Assembly (NCBI GenBank): GCA_041743085.1
Contig: JBGTNL010000038.1
Location: forward strand, 176,086-240,085
DNA from: JAFMPW01 sp041743085
Lineage (GTDB): Bacteria; Bacteroidota; Bacteroidia; Flavobacteriales; Flavobacteriaceae
DNA length: 64,000 nt
Direction: 5' to 3'
A program made the translations under genes and the position numbers. Each line of letters opens with the position of its first letter. The first letter of the stretch is position 1. A model generated the notes under the pieces. The model was not told the DNA's origin and did not search any database. It saw only the letters and a list, made by a program, of their open reading frames with translations. This document shows, piece after piece, positions 41,546 to 50,242 of the stretch.

Positions 41546-41947
41546 ATGAGCAACCCTCAAAATCCCTTTGGACTTCATACTGTGACACCATACCTTATCG
41601 TTTCAGACGTTAAAAAACTTATTGCCTTTTCGGAAGCGGTATTCAGTGCGACCCTCAGAGGTGATCTCTACTACAGACAGGACAAATCCGTGCAGCACGC
41701 CGAAATGCAGATTGGTGATTCTATTATCATGATGGGAGAGCCTACAGCTGACATGATGCCCATGTCAACTGGTCTCTACGTATATGTTGAAGACTGCGAT
41801 AAGGTTTACGCGCATGCCATTGGAAATGGGGCGACCCCTGTTTCAAAACCCTCGGTTTATCCCCATGGTGACAGGTACGGAGGCATTAAGGATTTTGCCG
41901 GAAATATATGGTGGGTTGTAACTCATGTCGGTAAAACAGAAAAATAA
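41546..41947 (+). CDS. VOC/glyoxalase-fold protein (PhnB-like)
   Basis: 133 residues from MSNPQNPFGLHTVTPYLIVS; an in-frame start 45 bp upstream adds an unlikely hydrophobic stretch. Two beta-alpha-beta-beta-beta modules: VQHAEMQIGDSIIMMGEPTA and YPHGDRYGGIKDFAGNIWWV, the latter matching PhnB/YdhR-type members that lack the full glyoxalase metal set. Reaction unknown. First gene of a four-gene operon; the redoxin gene begins one base after its stop codon. Confidence 0.85.
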   Translation: MSNPQNPFGLHTVTPYLIVSDVKKLIAFSEAVFSATLRGDLYYRQDKSVQHAEMQIGDSIIMMGEPTADMMPMSTGLYVYVEDCDKVYAHAIGNGATPVSKPSVYPHGDRYGGIKDFAGNIWWVVTHVGKTEK

Positions 41948-41948
41948 G

Positions 41949-42509
41949 ATGGCAAGAACACCAAGTAATATGCTGGCCCTGGGAACTACAGCTCCCGAAT
42001 TCAGTCTCATGGATTCCATTACTCAGAAAATCATAAACCTTCGGGAGATCAAAGGAGAATACGGTACAGTGGTTGTGTTTATATGCAATCATTGCCCTTT
42101 TGTAAAACATGTAAACAAAGAGTTGGTAAGAATAGCAAAGGATTATAAACCCAAAGGAATCAGTTTCGTTGCCATATCAAGCAACGATATTGAAAATTAC
42201 CCTCAGGATGCCCCTCACCTCATGAAGGAAACCGCGGCGAAGGAAGGGTACCCTTTCCCTTATTTGTACGATGAAACGCAAGAAGTTGCCAGATCATATA
42301 ATGCGGCCTGCACTCCTGATTCTTATCTTTTCGATCCGGATCTGAAGCTGGTATACAGGGGACAGTTTGACGATTCCCGACCGGGAAATGGTCTCCCCGT
42401 GACCGGCTTCGATCTGAGAAATGCACTGGAAGCTTTATTAAATGATGGGGAAATAAACCCCGATCAGAAGCCAAGTATAGGTTGCAACATAAAGTGGAAA
42501 TCTTCATGA
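41949..42509 (+). CDS. AhpC/TSA-type redoxin
   Basis: 186 residues from MARTPSNMLALGTTAPEFSL. Thioredoxin fold with ICNHCPFVKHVNKELVRIAK: the active site is C-N-H-C, an unusual CxxC typical of this redoxin subfamily found with VOC or cupin genes. FVAISSNDIENYPQDAP and the YNAACTPDSYLFDPDLKLVY cis-Pro region follow. Probably a thiol peroxidase-like or reductase enzyme; partner not known. Its stop (TGA) overlaps the ATG of the cupin gene. Confidence 0.9.
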   Translation: MARTPSNMLALGTTAPEFSLMDSITQKIINLREIKGEYGTVVVFICNHCPFVKHVNKELVRIAKDYKPKGISFVAISSNDIENYPQDAPHLMKETAAKEGYPFPYLYDETQEVARSYNAACTPDSYLFDPDLKLVYRGQFDDSRPGNGLPVTGFDLRNALEALLNDGEINPDQKPSIGCNIKWKSS

Positions 42510-42826
42510 AAATCGACAGGGACAAAGCTTTGGCAGCTTTAACTGATAATGGACTTCTCAATAAAACGTTTTTTGAACACGGAACGCTGGCCGTAGAGAT
42601 CTATAGACCGGAAGGAAAAGACAGGCAACGACCCCATTCGAGGGATGAAGTGTATATTATTATTAGCGGTACCGGCAAATTTATAAATGGTGATAACCAG
42701 TGCTCCTTTGCACCCGGGGATTTTCTCTTTGTTCCCGCAGGAGTGAAGCATAAATTTGTAAATTTCAGTAATGACTTTTCCACCTGGGTACTATTCTATG
42801 GTCCTGAAGGTGGTGAGCATCCCTAA
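42506..42826 (+). CDS. Cupin-domain protein
   Basis: 106 residues, single conserved beta-barrel. Motif 1 in RPHSRDEVYIIISGTGKF (H and E ligands), motif 2 in FAPGDFLFVPAGVKHKFVNF (H ligand). One-domain cupins bind a metal and act as enzymes or sensors; nothing narrows it here. ATGA overlap with the redoxin gene shows coupling. Downstream GNAT gene starts 6 bp after the stop. Confidence 0.88.
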   Translation: MKIDRDKALAALTDNGLLNKTFFEHGTLAVEIYRPEGKDRQRPHSRDEVYIIISGTGKFINGDNQCSFAPGDFLFVPAGVKHKFVNFSNDFSTWVLFYGPEGGEHP

Positions 42827-42832
42827 TTTTCC

Positions 42833-43366
42833 GTGAAATTGAAGCAGCAATTGAGCTTTATAGCCGTTACTTCCGCAAATAGTTCCATTTATCGGAATAC
42901 TGGTACTACATCGTATAATCAACATTATACCTATTTATGGGAGGATGATGACACTACTCCCTATTTGGAGACAAGCTTTAGTCGGGAAGTGCTTAAAAAA
43001 GAGCTTGATGACAGTAATATTGCCCATTTTATTATTAGCAAGGCCGACGGTCCCGTTGGGATCATTAAACTGGTAAAGGATAGCGGGGTGGCGGCATATT
43101 CGGAGAAAGAAGCGCTACTATTAGAGAAAATCTATATTTTAAGATCGTATGCGGGAAAGGGGTTTGGAGGCCAATGCTTACATTTTGTGGAAGAATACGC
43201 CAGGAATTTACAGAAGCGGATATTGTGGTTATGTGCGATGAAAAATGGAAGGGCGCTTCGATTCTATACCGGGCATGGTTATGAAATAGTTAACGAAAGA
43301 AATCATTGGTCCGACAGGGTACTAAAAGAACACAGAGCTATGATTATCCTTATAAAAAATTTATGA
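42833..43366 (+). CDS. GNAT-family N-acetyltransferase
   Basis: 177 residues with GTG start 6 bp after the cupin stop codon. Motif A, the acetyl-CoA pyrophosphate loop, is visible as RSYAGKGFGGQCLHFVEEYA (Q/R-x-x-G-x-G/A type), with motif B in RALRFYTGHGYEIVNERNHW. The N-terminal part (TYLWEDDDTTPYLETSFSRE) is longer than the minimal domain. The acceptor is unknown. Last gene of the VOC-redoxin-cupin-GNAT operon. Confidence 0.88.
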   Translation: MKLKQQLSFIAVTSANSSIYRNTGTTSYNQHYTYLWEDDDTTPYLETSFSREVLKKELDDSNIAHFIISKADGPVGIIKLVKDSGVAAYSEKEALLLEKIYILRSYAGKGFGGQCLHFVEEYARNLQKRILWLCAMKNGRALRFYTGHGYEIVNERNHWSDRVLKEHRAMIILIKNL

Positions 43367-43525
43367 GTTCGCTGATCGTGAAAAAATTAGACTTTAAAAA
43401 CTTTATCCGGGATCAGGTTTAACTAATCTACCAGTGCGGGCTTCCTTGCAAAGTGCGAAATGCTTTTTACCGGGCCTCTATTAAAAGCAAAGAAATTTGA
43501 TTTGGTTCCGATTGTCATCGGGATA

Positions 43526-43560
43526 GGAATTTGGAATTTGGAATTTGGAATTTGGAATTT
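43526..43560. repeat. Heptamer tandem repeat, five copies
   Basis: Five perfect copies of GGAATTT in the gap between the GNAT gene and the YfiT gene. A single degenerate word of the same kind occurs at about 48825-48842. Non-coding. Confidence 0.95.
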
Positions 43561-43639
43561 AAAACACTACCCACATTTAAATTTCGGCCCAAACCAAATT
43601 TTAAAAGCCAAACACCTGCCCGTTGCACCCGACCCTTGG

Positions 43640-44209
43640 TTACGGCCTTCTGTCGATCGTAAAGGGTAGCCACCCCTCCCGCTTCAGTAGGCTCTTAATA
43701 TGGGCGAAATGATGATTGCCGTGCCAGGCATATTTTCCTATATTTTCCGCCAATATGCTTTCTGAGTCGTCATCGGGATGTACAAAAGTTCGTTGCAGTT
43801 CTTCACCTGAGAGTCCGCGTAGGAGATAAACTAATTTTCCATGAACCGCCTTGAGATGGTTCAAAGATAGTTCTATGGGAGCTGTCCGGGCGTCCAATAG
43901 CTGTGCCCATGCCTTTTCGTCATAAGGTTTTATCAATGGCCTATCCTCGGTCAGGGCCCATTTAAAGCGAACATAGCTGTTGTGATGGCTGTCTGCAACA
44001 TGGTGCACTACCTGCCTTACCGTCCACCCGTCTGGCCTGTAAGGCGTCGCTAACTGTTCCTCGCTCAGATCTTTAACAAGATCATCCATATTAACCGGTA
44101 GCGCTTCCAATTCAGCAATCCAGTCCGCGATCATGATGTCCGTGATCTCTGTTGGTGTCACGAAATGCCCTATTGGATAACGCAGATTTTCTAAAGTACT
44201 TGCTTTCAT
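43640..44209 (-). CDS. YfiT/DinB-family metal-dependent transferase
   Basis: 189 residues, four-helix DinB-like fold. Metal ligands seen: His in VRQVVHHVADSHHNSYVRFK (about residues 61-80) and two His in KYAWHGNHHFAHIKSLLKRE near the C-terminus. Bacillus YfiT and related bacillithiol S-transferases have the same layout; thiol-transferase or hydrolase activity is the family guess, and the substrate here is not known. Convergent with the GNAT gene, preceded by a 336-bp non-coding gap. Confidence 0.88.
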   Translation of the reverse strand: MKASTLENLRYPIGHFVTPTEITDIMIADWIAELEALPVNMDDLVKDLSEEQLATPYRPDGWTVRQVVHHVADSHHNSYVRFKWALTEDRPLIKPYDEKAWAQLLDARTAPIELSLNHLKAVHGKLVYLLRGLSGEELQRTFVHPDDDSESILAENIGKYAWHGNHHFAHIKSLLKREGWLPFTIDRRP

Positions 44210-44545
44210 ACTTCAAAAATAACAAAGTTCAGGTGATTTATGAATCATATTTTAATCACTAATGTCCGGTTAAAGATGTAAGACCGCTGCGCTACAAAAG
44301 ATAAGACGTAAGACTTGATCGTGACCAACCGAAATCATATAGTTGATTTCAGGTGCTTGTTGGCAATGTATGAAAAGCAACCCCTTGGATAACAAATATA
44401 ATGGGAACGCCCAATATACTTACGGTTAAAAAGTTTTACCGGCCAACAATAATTTTAATACTCTTTTAACCTTATAGCCTATGCCATTTAATTTTAATCT
44501 ACTAAATTTATGGGAATAACAATTTAACAACCTAAAAAAATACAA
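44210..44545. other. Non-coding gap between the YfiT and peroxiredoxin genes
   Basis: About 336 bp. The left half has near-repeats of AAGA(C)GTAAGAC (around 44275-44320); the right half is A+T-rich and likely holds the peroxiredoxin promoter (TAAATTTA at about 44504-44511 is one base off the -7 consensus). Confidence 0.5.
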
Positions 44546-45184
44546 ATGGCAACAATTAGACTGGGCGATACCGCCCCGAATTTCACTGCTGAGAGTTCTG
44601 AGGGAACTATAAATTTTTATGATTATCTAGGCGATAGCTGGGGAATTTTATTTTCCCATCCGGCCGATTTCACACCGGTATGTACAACAGAGCTTGGTGC
44701 AGCCGCTAAATTCAAGCCCGAATTTGACAAACGAAATGTTAAGATGCTCGCTTTGAGCGTTGATCCTGCAGATTCTCATACCGAATGGATAAAGGACATC
44801 AACGAGACACAGCAAACCCAGGTGAATTTTCCTCTTATTGCCGACGATGACAGAAAGGTATCGGATCTTTACGATATGATACACCCTAATGCCAATGACA
44901 CCATGACAGTACGCTCTGTGTACATCATAGCCCCGGATAGAACGGTTAAACTTATCCTCACTTACCCTGCTTCTACAGGTCGTAATTTTCACGAACTACT
45001 ACGGGTGATCGACTCCCTGCAACTTACGGCCTATCACAAGGTGGCCACTCCGGCAAATTGGGAAAACGGACAGGATGTTGTTGTAAGTCCGTCTATTCCG
45101 ACAGAGGAAGCAAAAGAAATTTTTACCAAAGGTGTGGAGGAAATCAAACCCTATCTGAGGATGACACCAGATCCTACAGCATAA
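44546..45184 (+). CDS. 1-Cys peroxiredoxin (Prx6-type)
   Basis: 212 residues; reduces hydrogen peroxide and alkyl hydroperoxides. Peroxidatic Cys in SHPADFTPVCTTELGAAAKF (about residue 47, motif P-x-x-x-T/S-x-x-C). The length, and the C-terminal arm (SLQLTAYHKVATPANWENGQ and later) match Prx6-like enzymes; no second resolving Cys is seen, so a 1-Cys mechanism. Single-gene unit. Induction by peroxide is plausible but no OxyR-type site was recognised. Confidence 0.96.
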   Translation: MATIRLGDTAPNFTAESSEGTINFYDYLGDSWGILFSHPADFTPVCTTELGAAAKFKPEFDKRNVKMLALSVDPADSHTEWIKDINETQQTQVNFPLIADDDRKVSDLYDMIHPNANDTMTVRSVYIIAPDRTVKLILTYPASTGRNFHELLRVIDSLQLTAYHKVATPANWENGQDVVVSPSIPTEEAKEIFTKGVEEIKPYLRMTPDPTA

Positions 45185-45301
45185 AATAGCGTAAAGAACA
45201 GTATATATCAATGGTTGGGCGCCATTCCATACCAGCTGTTTACAAAAAGTTTACTATCAAATATTAATGGAGAAAAAGGGCTGAATTTAATTAATAAACC
45301 T

Positions 45302-45309
45302 TACTTTTG
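45302..45309 (+). promoter_or_regulatory. Putative -7 box of the cold-shock gene
   Basis: TACTTTTG fits TAnnTTTG, 26 bp ahead of the start codon at 45336; the leader is very T-rich and short. Confidence 0.4.
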
Positions 45310-45335
45310 CTCTTTATTAATTTTTAATTTTTATT

Positions 45336-45530
45336 ATGAGTAAAGGAACAGTAAAATTCTTCAATGATTCCAAAGGATATGGATTCATTACAGAAGAAGG
45401 TTCAGAAGAAGATCACTTTGTACACATTTCCGGCTTAATTGACGAGGTACGAGAAGGTGACGTTGTAGAATTTGAACTACAACAAGGAAAAAAAGGATTG
45501 AACGCCGTAAATGTGAAAGTAGTAGACTAG
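45336..45530 (+). CDS. Cold-shock protein, CspA family
   Basis: 64 residues, one cold-shock domain. RNP1 is KGYGFITEE and RNP2 is HFVHISGL, the aromatic patches that bind single-stranded RNA or DNA. RNA chaperone or antiterminator in the family. A short leader here, unlike the long thermosensing leader of E. coli cspA. Strong terminator 29 bp downstream. Confidence 0.97.
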   Translation: MSKGTVKFFNDSKGYGFITEEGSEEDHFVHISGLIDEVREGDVVEFELQQGKKGLNAVNVKVVD

Positions 45531-45558
45531 GTACGCAACGATTTAATTTTTTTTAGAT

Positions 45559-45586
45559 AAACCCTGACATGCATGTCAGGGTTTTC
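45559..45586 (+). terminator. Terminator of the cold-shock gene
   Basis: Stem AAACCCTGACAT (45559-45570) / ATGTCAGGGTTT (45573-45584), 2-nt loop, followed by T. Confidence 0.85.
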
Positions 45587-45666
45587 TATTTTTTACGCAA
45601 CCAATTCATCTTTTATCCTCTTAGTAATAACAATAACCCTTCCACACCGCGATAAGATTGATTATT

Positions 45667-45756
45667 ATGACCACTTTTTTTGGTATCCTTATACTTTTAT
45701 TGCTTGTAAACATTCTGATCTGGTTTCTAAGTGATAATCGGACCGACAATCCGTGA
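45667..45756 (+). CDS. Possible 29-residue membrane microprotein
   Basis: ATG at 45667 encodes MTTFFGILILLLLVNILIWF and a short hydrophilic end LSDNRTDNP, stop at 45754-45756. One clear membrane helix with the polar end likely outside or in the cytoplasm. Very small, so chance cannot be excluded. Comparison with relatives would decide. Confidence 0.35.
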   Translation: MTTFFGILILLLLVNILIWFLSDNRTDNP

Positions 45757-45840
45757 AAACAACTTTCTTACCCTTGTTTATGTGAAGTGGAAAAGTTGTT
45801 GTGAGACACAGGCAATATTCCTGAAATTTCATAGGAAACC

Positions 45841-45870
45841 CCGCAGCAAGCTGCAAGGAATTCTTTTCGA
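45841..45870. repeat. 30-bp dispersed repeat, copy 1 (inverted)
   Basis: Reverse complement of 57687-57716 with 29 of 30 bases identical; contains GCAGC-AA-GCTGC. It lies 16 bp past the stop codon of the subtilase gene, similar to its partner that lies 45 bp past dnaJ. Confidence 0.8.
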
Positions 45871-45886
45871 TCAATGTTCAATACTT

Positions 45887-47422
45887 TTATTGAACAGCTG
45901 CCAGGGCATTCAGGTTGCCCCAGCCATAACTACCGCTCCTATTAGGGTACAGATCTGCTGTTGCAATCATTTTATTTAGGATTTGAGTACGGCTATATCC
46001 CGGGTTTTTTGCCCAGACCAGGGCGGCGATACCGGCCGCACTTGCCGTAGCAACGGAAGAACCACCTACATAATCATCCTTACCGCTGTAGTAACTCAAT
46101 ACTGGAACATGATTGTTGCTGCCATACCGCTCCATAATAATTGTAAAATCTATTTTACTACCCTTGTGGCAGGTATCGCATTCATCGTAGCCCGATCCCT
46201 CTTCAACTCCTGTGACCGCTACAGTCTCGCTCATGTTCCCGGGAAACGTTACTCCCACAAAATTGGTAAAAGTTGTGGAGGTACCCCCCGCCGCAAAGAT
46301 CAGATTCCCACGGGAATAAGCATCTCTTATGGCGTCCTTGATTCTGTTTATGGAAAAAATATACCCCATACTGAGGGAGATGATCTTCACATCGTTTCTC
46401 CGTCCCAACTCCGAAATAGCCCTGGCCACTCCCCGCTGCTCATGGTATCCTTCCAGTAAAACATTGGCGGCTGCTCTATAACTTACGAGGTTGGCATTGT
46501 AGGCAACACCTACAGGGCGGGTCATATTGTTACGCGGGGCAACAGCGGCAGACGCCATACTTGTCCCATGCCCGCATTTGTCATCCGGGCCATCGGTTCT
46601 CCTCGACCACGGCCAGAACGAATCAACATAAACCCCATACTTCTCTACGGTACGGCCGGAAGAATACCCATTATTATAGTTTCCATTTAAGAGCGATTGA
46701 TTTGGGGAGAGACCTGTATCTATAATCCCAATGGTGACACCGCTACCTGTACTATAGGTCCAGGCATCATTAATTTTGTGCAACGGAAAATTCCATGGCA
46801 TAAGCGCATTGGGAGCTATACTGATATAGTCTGTGCTGCTTAGAACTTCACTGTCAAAACCGCAGCCGGAACTGGAAAAAGACGACTTTGCTACCTCTTT
46901 ATCCTGCTGAAAAAAACGGTAGCCCCCCGGCTCCAGATATCTCACTTGGGGATCTTTTCGCAATTGACGTACAGTTTCCAACTTCAGAACTTTTACATCC
47001 ATCACGGTAAGGTACTCATCCTCAAATACCAACAGATCTTCCGGTTTCTGGGTTTCGGATTTTATATCAACCTCCAGGCCTCTGACTAATTGTAAAAGGG
47101 TTTCCTTGGATGTAAGCTGTTGTTCCGATTTTTTGTTTGAAATGTCGTTCTTATCCTCCCCATACCCAATGGTAAGAATGTTGTCCCCAAGTTGAAGCGC
47201 ACTCCAGAGCATATGATCTGAAACTTCATCCCAACTAAAGTCGCCCATTTCCTCGAGCCGTTGTTCTATGTGTTGATTGATCTCCTCCCGACTTAGGGGA
47301 TCCTGCAGAGAATGAATTTCAGAAGCCGGTTCTTCAAGAACAAGGGATTCAAGATTTTCATTGGTGCAGGAAAAAGTCCAAAGCAGGGTAAGGCATAGCA
47401 TGCCATGTAACACTCTTTTCAT
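45887..47422 (-). CDS. Subtilase-family serine peptidase, lipoprotein
   Basis: 511 residues. Lipobox-like FSC at residue 19 (LLWTFSCTNEN). A propeptide of about 150 residues precedes the catalytic domain. Triad: Asp in VTIGIIDTGLSPNQSLL, His in DDKCGHGTSMASAAVAPRN, Ser in DDYVGGSSVATASAAGIAAL. Oxyanion Asn region AGGTSTTFTNFVGV. Probably surface or periplasmic protease. It ends with no fused sorting domain. Single-gene unit; a dispersed repeat follows the stop. Confidence 0.93.
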   Translation of the reverse strand: MKRVLHGMLCLTLLWTFSCTNENLESLVLEEPASEIHSLQDPLSREEINQHIEQRLEEMGDFSWDEVSDHMLWSALQLGDNILTIGYGEDKNDISNKKSEQQLTSKETLLQLVRGLEVDIKSETQKPEDLLVFEDEYLTVMDVKVLKLETVRQLRKDPQVRYLEPGGYRFFQQDKEVAKSSFSSSGCGFDSEVLSSTDYISIAPNALMPWNFPLHKINDAWTYSTGSGVTIGIIDTGLSPNQSLLNGNYNNGYSSGRTVEKYGVYVDSFWPWSRRTDGPDDKCGHGTSMASAAVAPRNNMTRPVGVAYNANLVSYRAAANVLLEGYHEQRGVARAISELGRRNDVKIISLSMGYIFSINRIKDAIRDAYSRGNLIFAAGGTSTTFTNFVGVTFPGNMSETVAVTGVEEGSGYDECDTCHKGSKIDFTIIMERYGSNNHVPVLSYYSGKDDYVGGSSVATASAAGIAALVWAKNPGYSRTQILNKMIATADLYPNRSGSYGWGNLNALAAVQ

Positions 47423-47830
47423 ATGGTTGGTTTTAAGTTATGCTCTCTGAAGATACCGATTTCCCGGATAACTTAAAAGCACCCTATTACAAATTGCTAT
47501 GAATAGTGTATGATTGGCCAGATTTGGAGTATGAAAGAGTTATCGTTGTGTAAAGATGTGAGGCAGAGGGTTTGGTTTTATTTAATACAATCTTACCTTG
47601 CAACGCGCTGTCCGCTTACAAGTTCTTATCACTTAAAATGCGTTGCCGGTTACCTATAACTTTTTATGTTAGGGGGATTGCGGCTTTTGGCACGCATACG
47701 AATAAGGCAGGTTTGTTCCAGTAGCAGGGTGAGTTTGGCCCGGCAGGCTGGCGGGAGGTAAAAAATCTAAGCTTGAACTGTCGTTGGTACGCAGTAATTG
47801 GGATAAAGGGGAGCGATTTTGCGTTTGAAC
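47423..47830. other. Non-coding gap upstream of the subtilase gene
   Basis: About 400 bp. Holds the subtilase promoter region on its left end and no recognised gene. A G+C-rich word, GGCCCGGCAGGCTGGCGGGAG (about 47737-47757), resembles the palindromic units of the dispersed repeats but does not match them fully. Confidence 0.5.
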
Positions 47831-48763
47831 TTAATTCACATCCATGAGCTCCACGTCAAAGATAAGGGTTGCGTTGGGAGGTATAACGCCTCTAGCTCCA
47901 GCGGCCCCGTACCCCAAATGGGATGGAATAATAAACCGTGCCTTATCCCCTACCTGCAACAAACCAATGCCTTCATCCCAACCGGGAATTACCTGGCCAA
48001 CGCCTAATTTAAAATCAATAGGCTTGTTTCGTTTGTAGGAAGAATCAAAAACCTGACCACTGCTTAAAGAACCCTCATAGTGCACGGACACCGTATCGCC
48101 TTTTGCCGCCTTGTCTCCCTTTCCTTCCTGGATGATCTTATAGCGCAGGCCGCTCTCGGTTTCATCAAAGCCAGCCGCTACTTTGTCCAATTCTGCCGCC
48201 GCTTGCTTCTTTTCATCGGCCAGACTTTTATCACGGTTACCTTTGAAAGATTGAAAGGCCTTCAGCGCATCCCAGTTTTTAGCGTCCTCGCCTACTCTGA
48301 CTATGTCCACGGACGTAAGTTCGTCTCCCTGAGTTATGGTGTCAACTACCTCCTGCCCCTCCTGTACATGTCCAAAAACCGTATGTTTATTATCCAGCCA
48401 GGGGGTTGCAACGTGCGTAATAAAGAATTGGCTTCCATTGGTGCCAGGCCCTGAATTGGCCATGGACAGTATTCCCGGGCCTGAATGTGCAAGTTCAGGG
48501 TGGAATTCATCGTCAAACTTGTATCCGGGATCTCCGGTTCCGGTGCCTTGAGGGCAACCTCCCTGTATCATAAAATCCGGGATAACTCTGTGAAATTTGA
48601 GTCCGTCGTAATAAGGCTCTCCTTCAGATTTGCTGCTATTTTCTTGTTTTCCTTCAGCTAAAGCCACAAAATTCCCTACTGTTACCGGCGTTTTTTTATG
48701 AGTTAATTTTGCCAGAATTTCTCCTTTGGAGGTCTTGAACTTTGCGTAGATTCCATCTTCCAT
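47831..48763 (-). CDS. Peptidyl-prolyl isomerase, cyclophilin-FKBP fusion
   Basis: 310 residues, ATG start at MEDGIYAKFKTSKG (a TTG three codons earlier is not needed). Residues about 1-160 form a cyclophilin: FHRVIPDFMIQGGCPQGTGT with the catalytic Arg, and PGTNGSQFFITHVATPWLDN. After a charged helical linker (SLADEKKQAAAELDKVAAGF) residues about 200-310 form an FKBP: VSVHYEGSLSSGQVFDSSYK, GVGQVIPGWDEGI, GYGAAGARGVIPPNATLIFD. No signal peptide, so cytoplasmic. Both domains look catalytically intact. Confidence 0.94.
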   Translation of the reverse strand: MEDGIYAKFKTSKGEILAKLTHKKTPVTVGNFVALAEGKQENSSKSEGEPYYDGLKFHRVIPDFMIQGGCPQGTGTGDPGYKFDDEFHPELAHSGPGILSMANSGPGTNGSQFFITHVATPWLDNKHTVFGHVQEGQEVVDTITQGDELTSVDIVRVGEDAKNWDALKAFQSFKGNRDKSLADEKKQAAAELDKVAAGFDETESGLRYKIIQEGKGDKAAKGDTVSVHYEGSLSSGQVFDSSYKRNKPIDFKLGVGQVIPGWDEGIGLLQVGDKARFIIPSHLGYGAAGARGVIPPNATLIFDVELMDVN

Positions 48764-48785
48764 TCTTCTCAATTTAAATGAATGG

Positions 48786-48793
48786 CAAAGATA
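48786..48793 (-). promoter_or_regulatory. Putative -7 box of the cyclophilin-FKBP gene
   Basis: TATCTTTG on the minus strand fits TAnnTTTG, 23 bp ahead of the start codon. Confidence 0.4.
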
Positions 48794-48847
48794 GGGAAAT
48801 TTGGCAGGTTTCAGATGAATTCAGAATTTGGAATGTGGAATTTTAAG

Positions 48848-50242
48848 TTATCCCTTTGCCTTCTCCGTGGGGACAATTCCGTATTTATCGACTAAATATA
48901 CCAAACTTGTCATAGTGGCGGCTCCCAGTTCCAGTTCACGCTTATTCACATGTTCAAACGTATCGTTTTCAGCATGGTGGTGAACAAAATAGCGCTGGGA
49001 ATCTGGTCGCAAACCGGCTAACACCATATCGTCCTCTTTGAGCGGCTCAATATCGGCACCACTACCTCCTTTGGTAAAGGAATGGATCAAATAGGGTTCA
49101 AAAAGCGGTTTCCAGCTCATTACCTTTTCCAGGTTTTCGTCCGAGCATTCGAAAGAAAAACCACGGGGAGTAAAGCCACCTGCATCACTTTCCAGGGCCA
49201 TTATATGTCTTTCCTGTTTAGCTTTAGCAATTTCCGCGTACTCCGTGCCCCCCCGTAAACCGTTTTCCTCATTCATAAACAAGACTACGCGAATGGTTCG
49301 TTTGGGGGTATATCCGGAAACTCTCAGCAACCGGAGCACCTCCATGCTCTGAACGCATCCTGCGCCATCGTCATGGGCACCATCGCCCAAATCCCACGAA
49401 TCCAGATGCCCTCCTACCAAAATAATCTCATTTGGATTAGTGGAACCCTTGATCTCTCCTATCACATTGAAGGATTTTACGTCTTCCAGTTGTTTGCAAT
49501 TTTGTTTAAAATAGAATTTTATGCCCGGATTCAGCTTTAGAGTGGTACTCAACAGTTCCGCACCGTTCGTACTAATGGCCGCAGCGGGAATTCTCTCCCC
49601 CACCGGCAGATCACCATAACTCATTGCACCGGTATGGGGATAATCATCCAGCCTCAGAGTCATAGAGCGTACGATTACCCCGACCGCCCCGTATTTTGAG
49701 GCTTCGGCCGCCCCGGAATATCGCTGATCCACACAGCCGGAATACGATTCAAAAGTGCTTATGAGCGTAGGATCCATAGGCCGGTTATAAAACACGATCT
49801 TACCTTGTATCCTCTCTCTCCCCAAACTTTTTAGTTGCTCAATACCCTCCACTTCTATGACATTGGCTTTAAGCCCACCCAGGGGCGTCCCTACAGATCC
49901 GCCTAGGGCACAGATGGGAACATTACTGGTTATTCCGGGAGTTGTTTCCAGATAAGCAAATTCCGGCGTCCCGCGAACCCATTTCGGCACCATGACGGGT
50001 TGTAGCCATACCCTGTCCAACCCCAGGGAATCAAGTTGTTTTTTAGTATACTCAACGGCCTGTTGCGCCTGAACGGAACCCGAAAGTCTGCCCCCGATCT
50101 GATTAGACAAATAATTAAGCCAATCGTACGCTTTCCCTTCGGTAAGGGAAGCAGTGTATATTTCCCTTAATTGCTGCTCATCGGTAGTCTGACCATAACC
50201 ATATACAGACAAGACCACGAACAGTATGCAAAGTTTTTTCAT
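48848..50242 (-). CDS. Exported M28-family peptidase (carboxypeptidase Q-like)
   Basis: 464 residues with a signal peptide (MKKLCILFVVLSVYGYGQ). PA-like insertion (KIVFYNRPMD to about 225), then the M28 domain: zinc ligands in VGGHLDSWDLGDGAHDDGAG, MNEENGLRGGTEYAEIAKA (catalytic E-E), ALESDAGGFTPRG, and the final His in YFVHHHAENDTFEHV. Close in layout to mammalian CPQ/PGCP. Likely cleaves dipeptides in the periplasm. Start overlaps the end of the PPK2 gene (ATGA); translation is coupled though the roles differ. Confidence 0.93.
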   Translation of the reverse strand: MKKLCILFVVLSVYGYGQTTDEQQLREIYTASLTEGKAYDWLNYLSNQIGGRLSGSVQAQQAVEYTKKQLDSLGLDRVWLQPVMVPKWVRGTPEFAYLETTPGITSNVPICALGGSVGTPLGGLKANVIEVEGIEQLKSLGRERIQGKIVFYNRPMDPTLISTFESYSGCVDQRYSGAAEASKYGAVGVIVRSMTLRLDDYPHTGAMSYGDLPVGERIPAAAISTNGAELLSTTLKLNPGIKFYFKQNCKQLEDVKSFNVIGEIKGSTNPNEIILVGGHLDSWDLGDGAHDDGAGCVQSMEVLRLLRVSGYTPKRTIRVVLFMNEENGLRGGTEYAEIAKAKQERHIMALESDAGGFTPRGFSFECSDENLEKVMSWKPLFEPYLIHSFTKGGSGADIEPLKEDDMVLAGLRPDSQRYFVHHHAENDTFEHVNKRELELGAATMTSLVYLVDKYGIVPTEKAKG

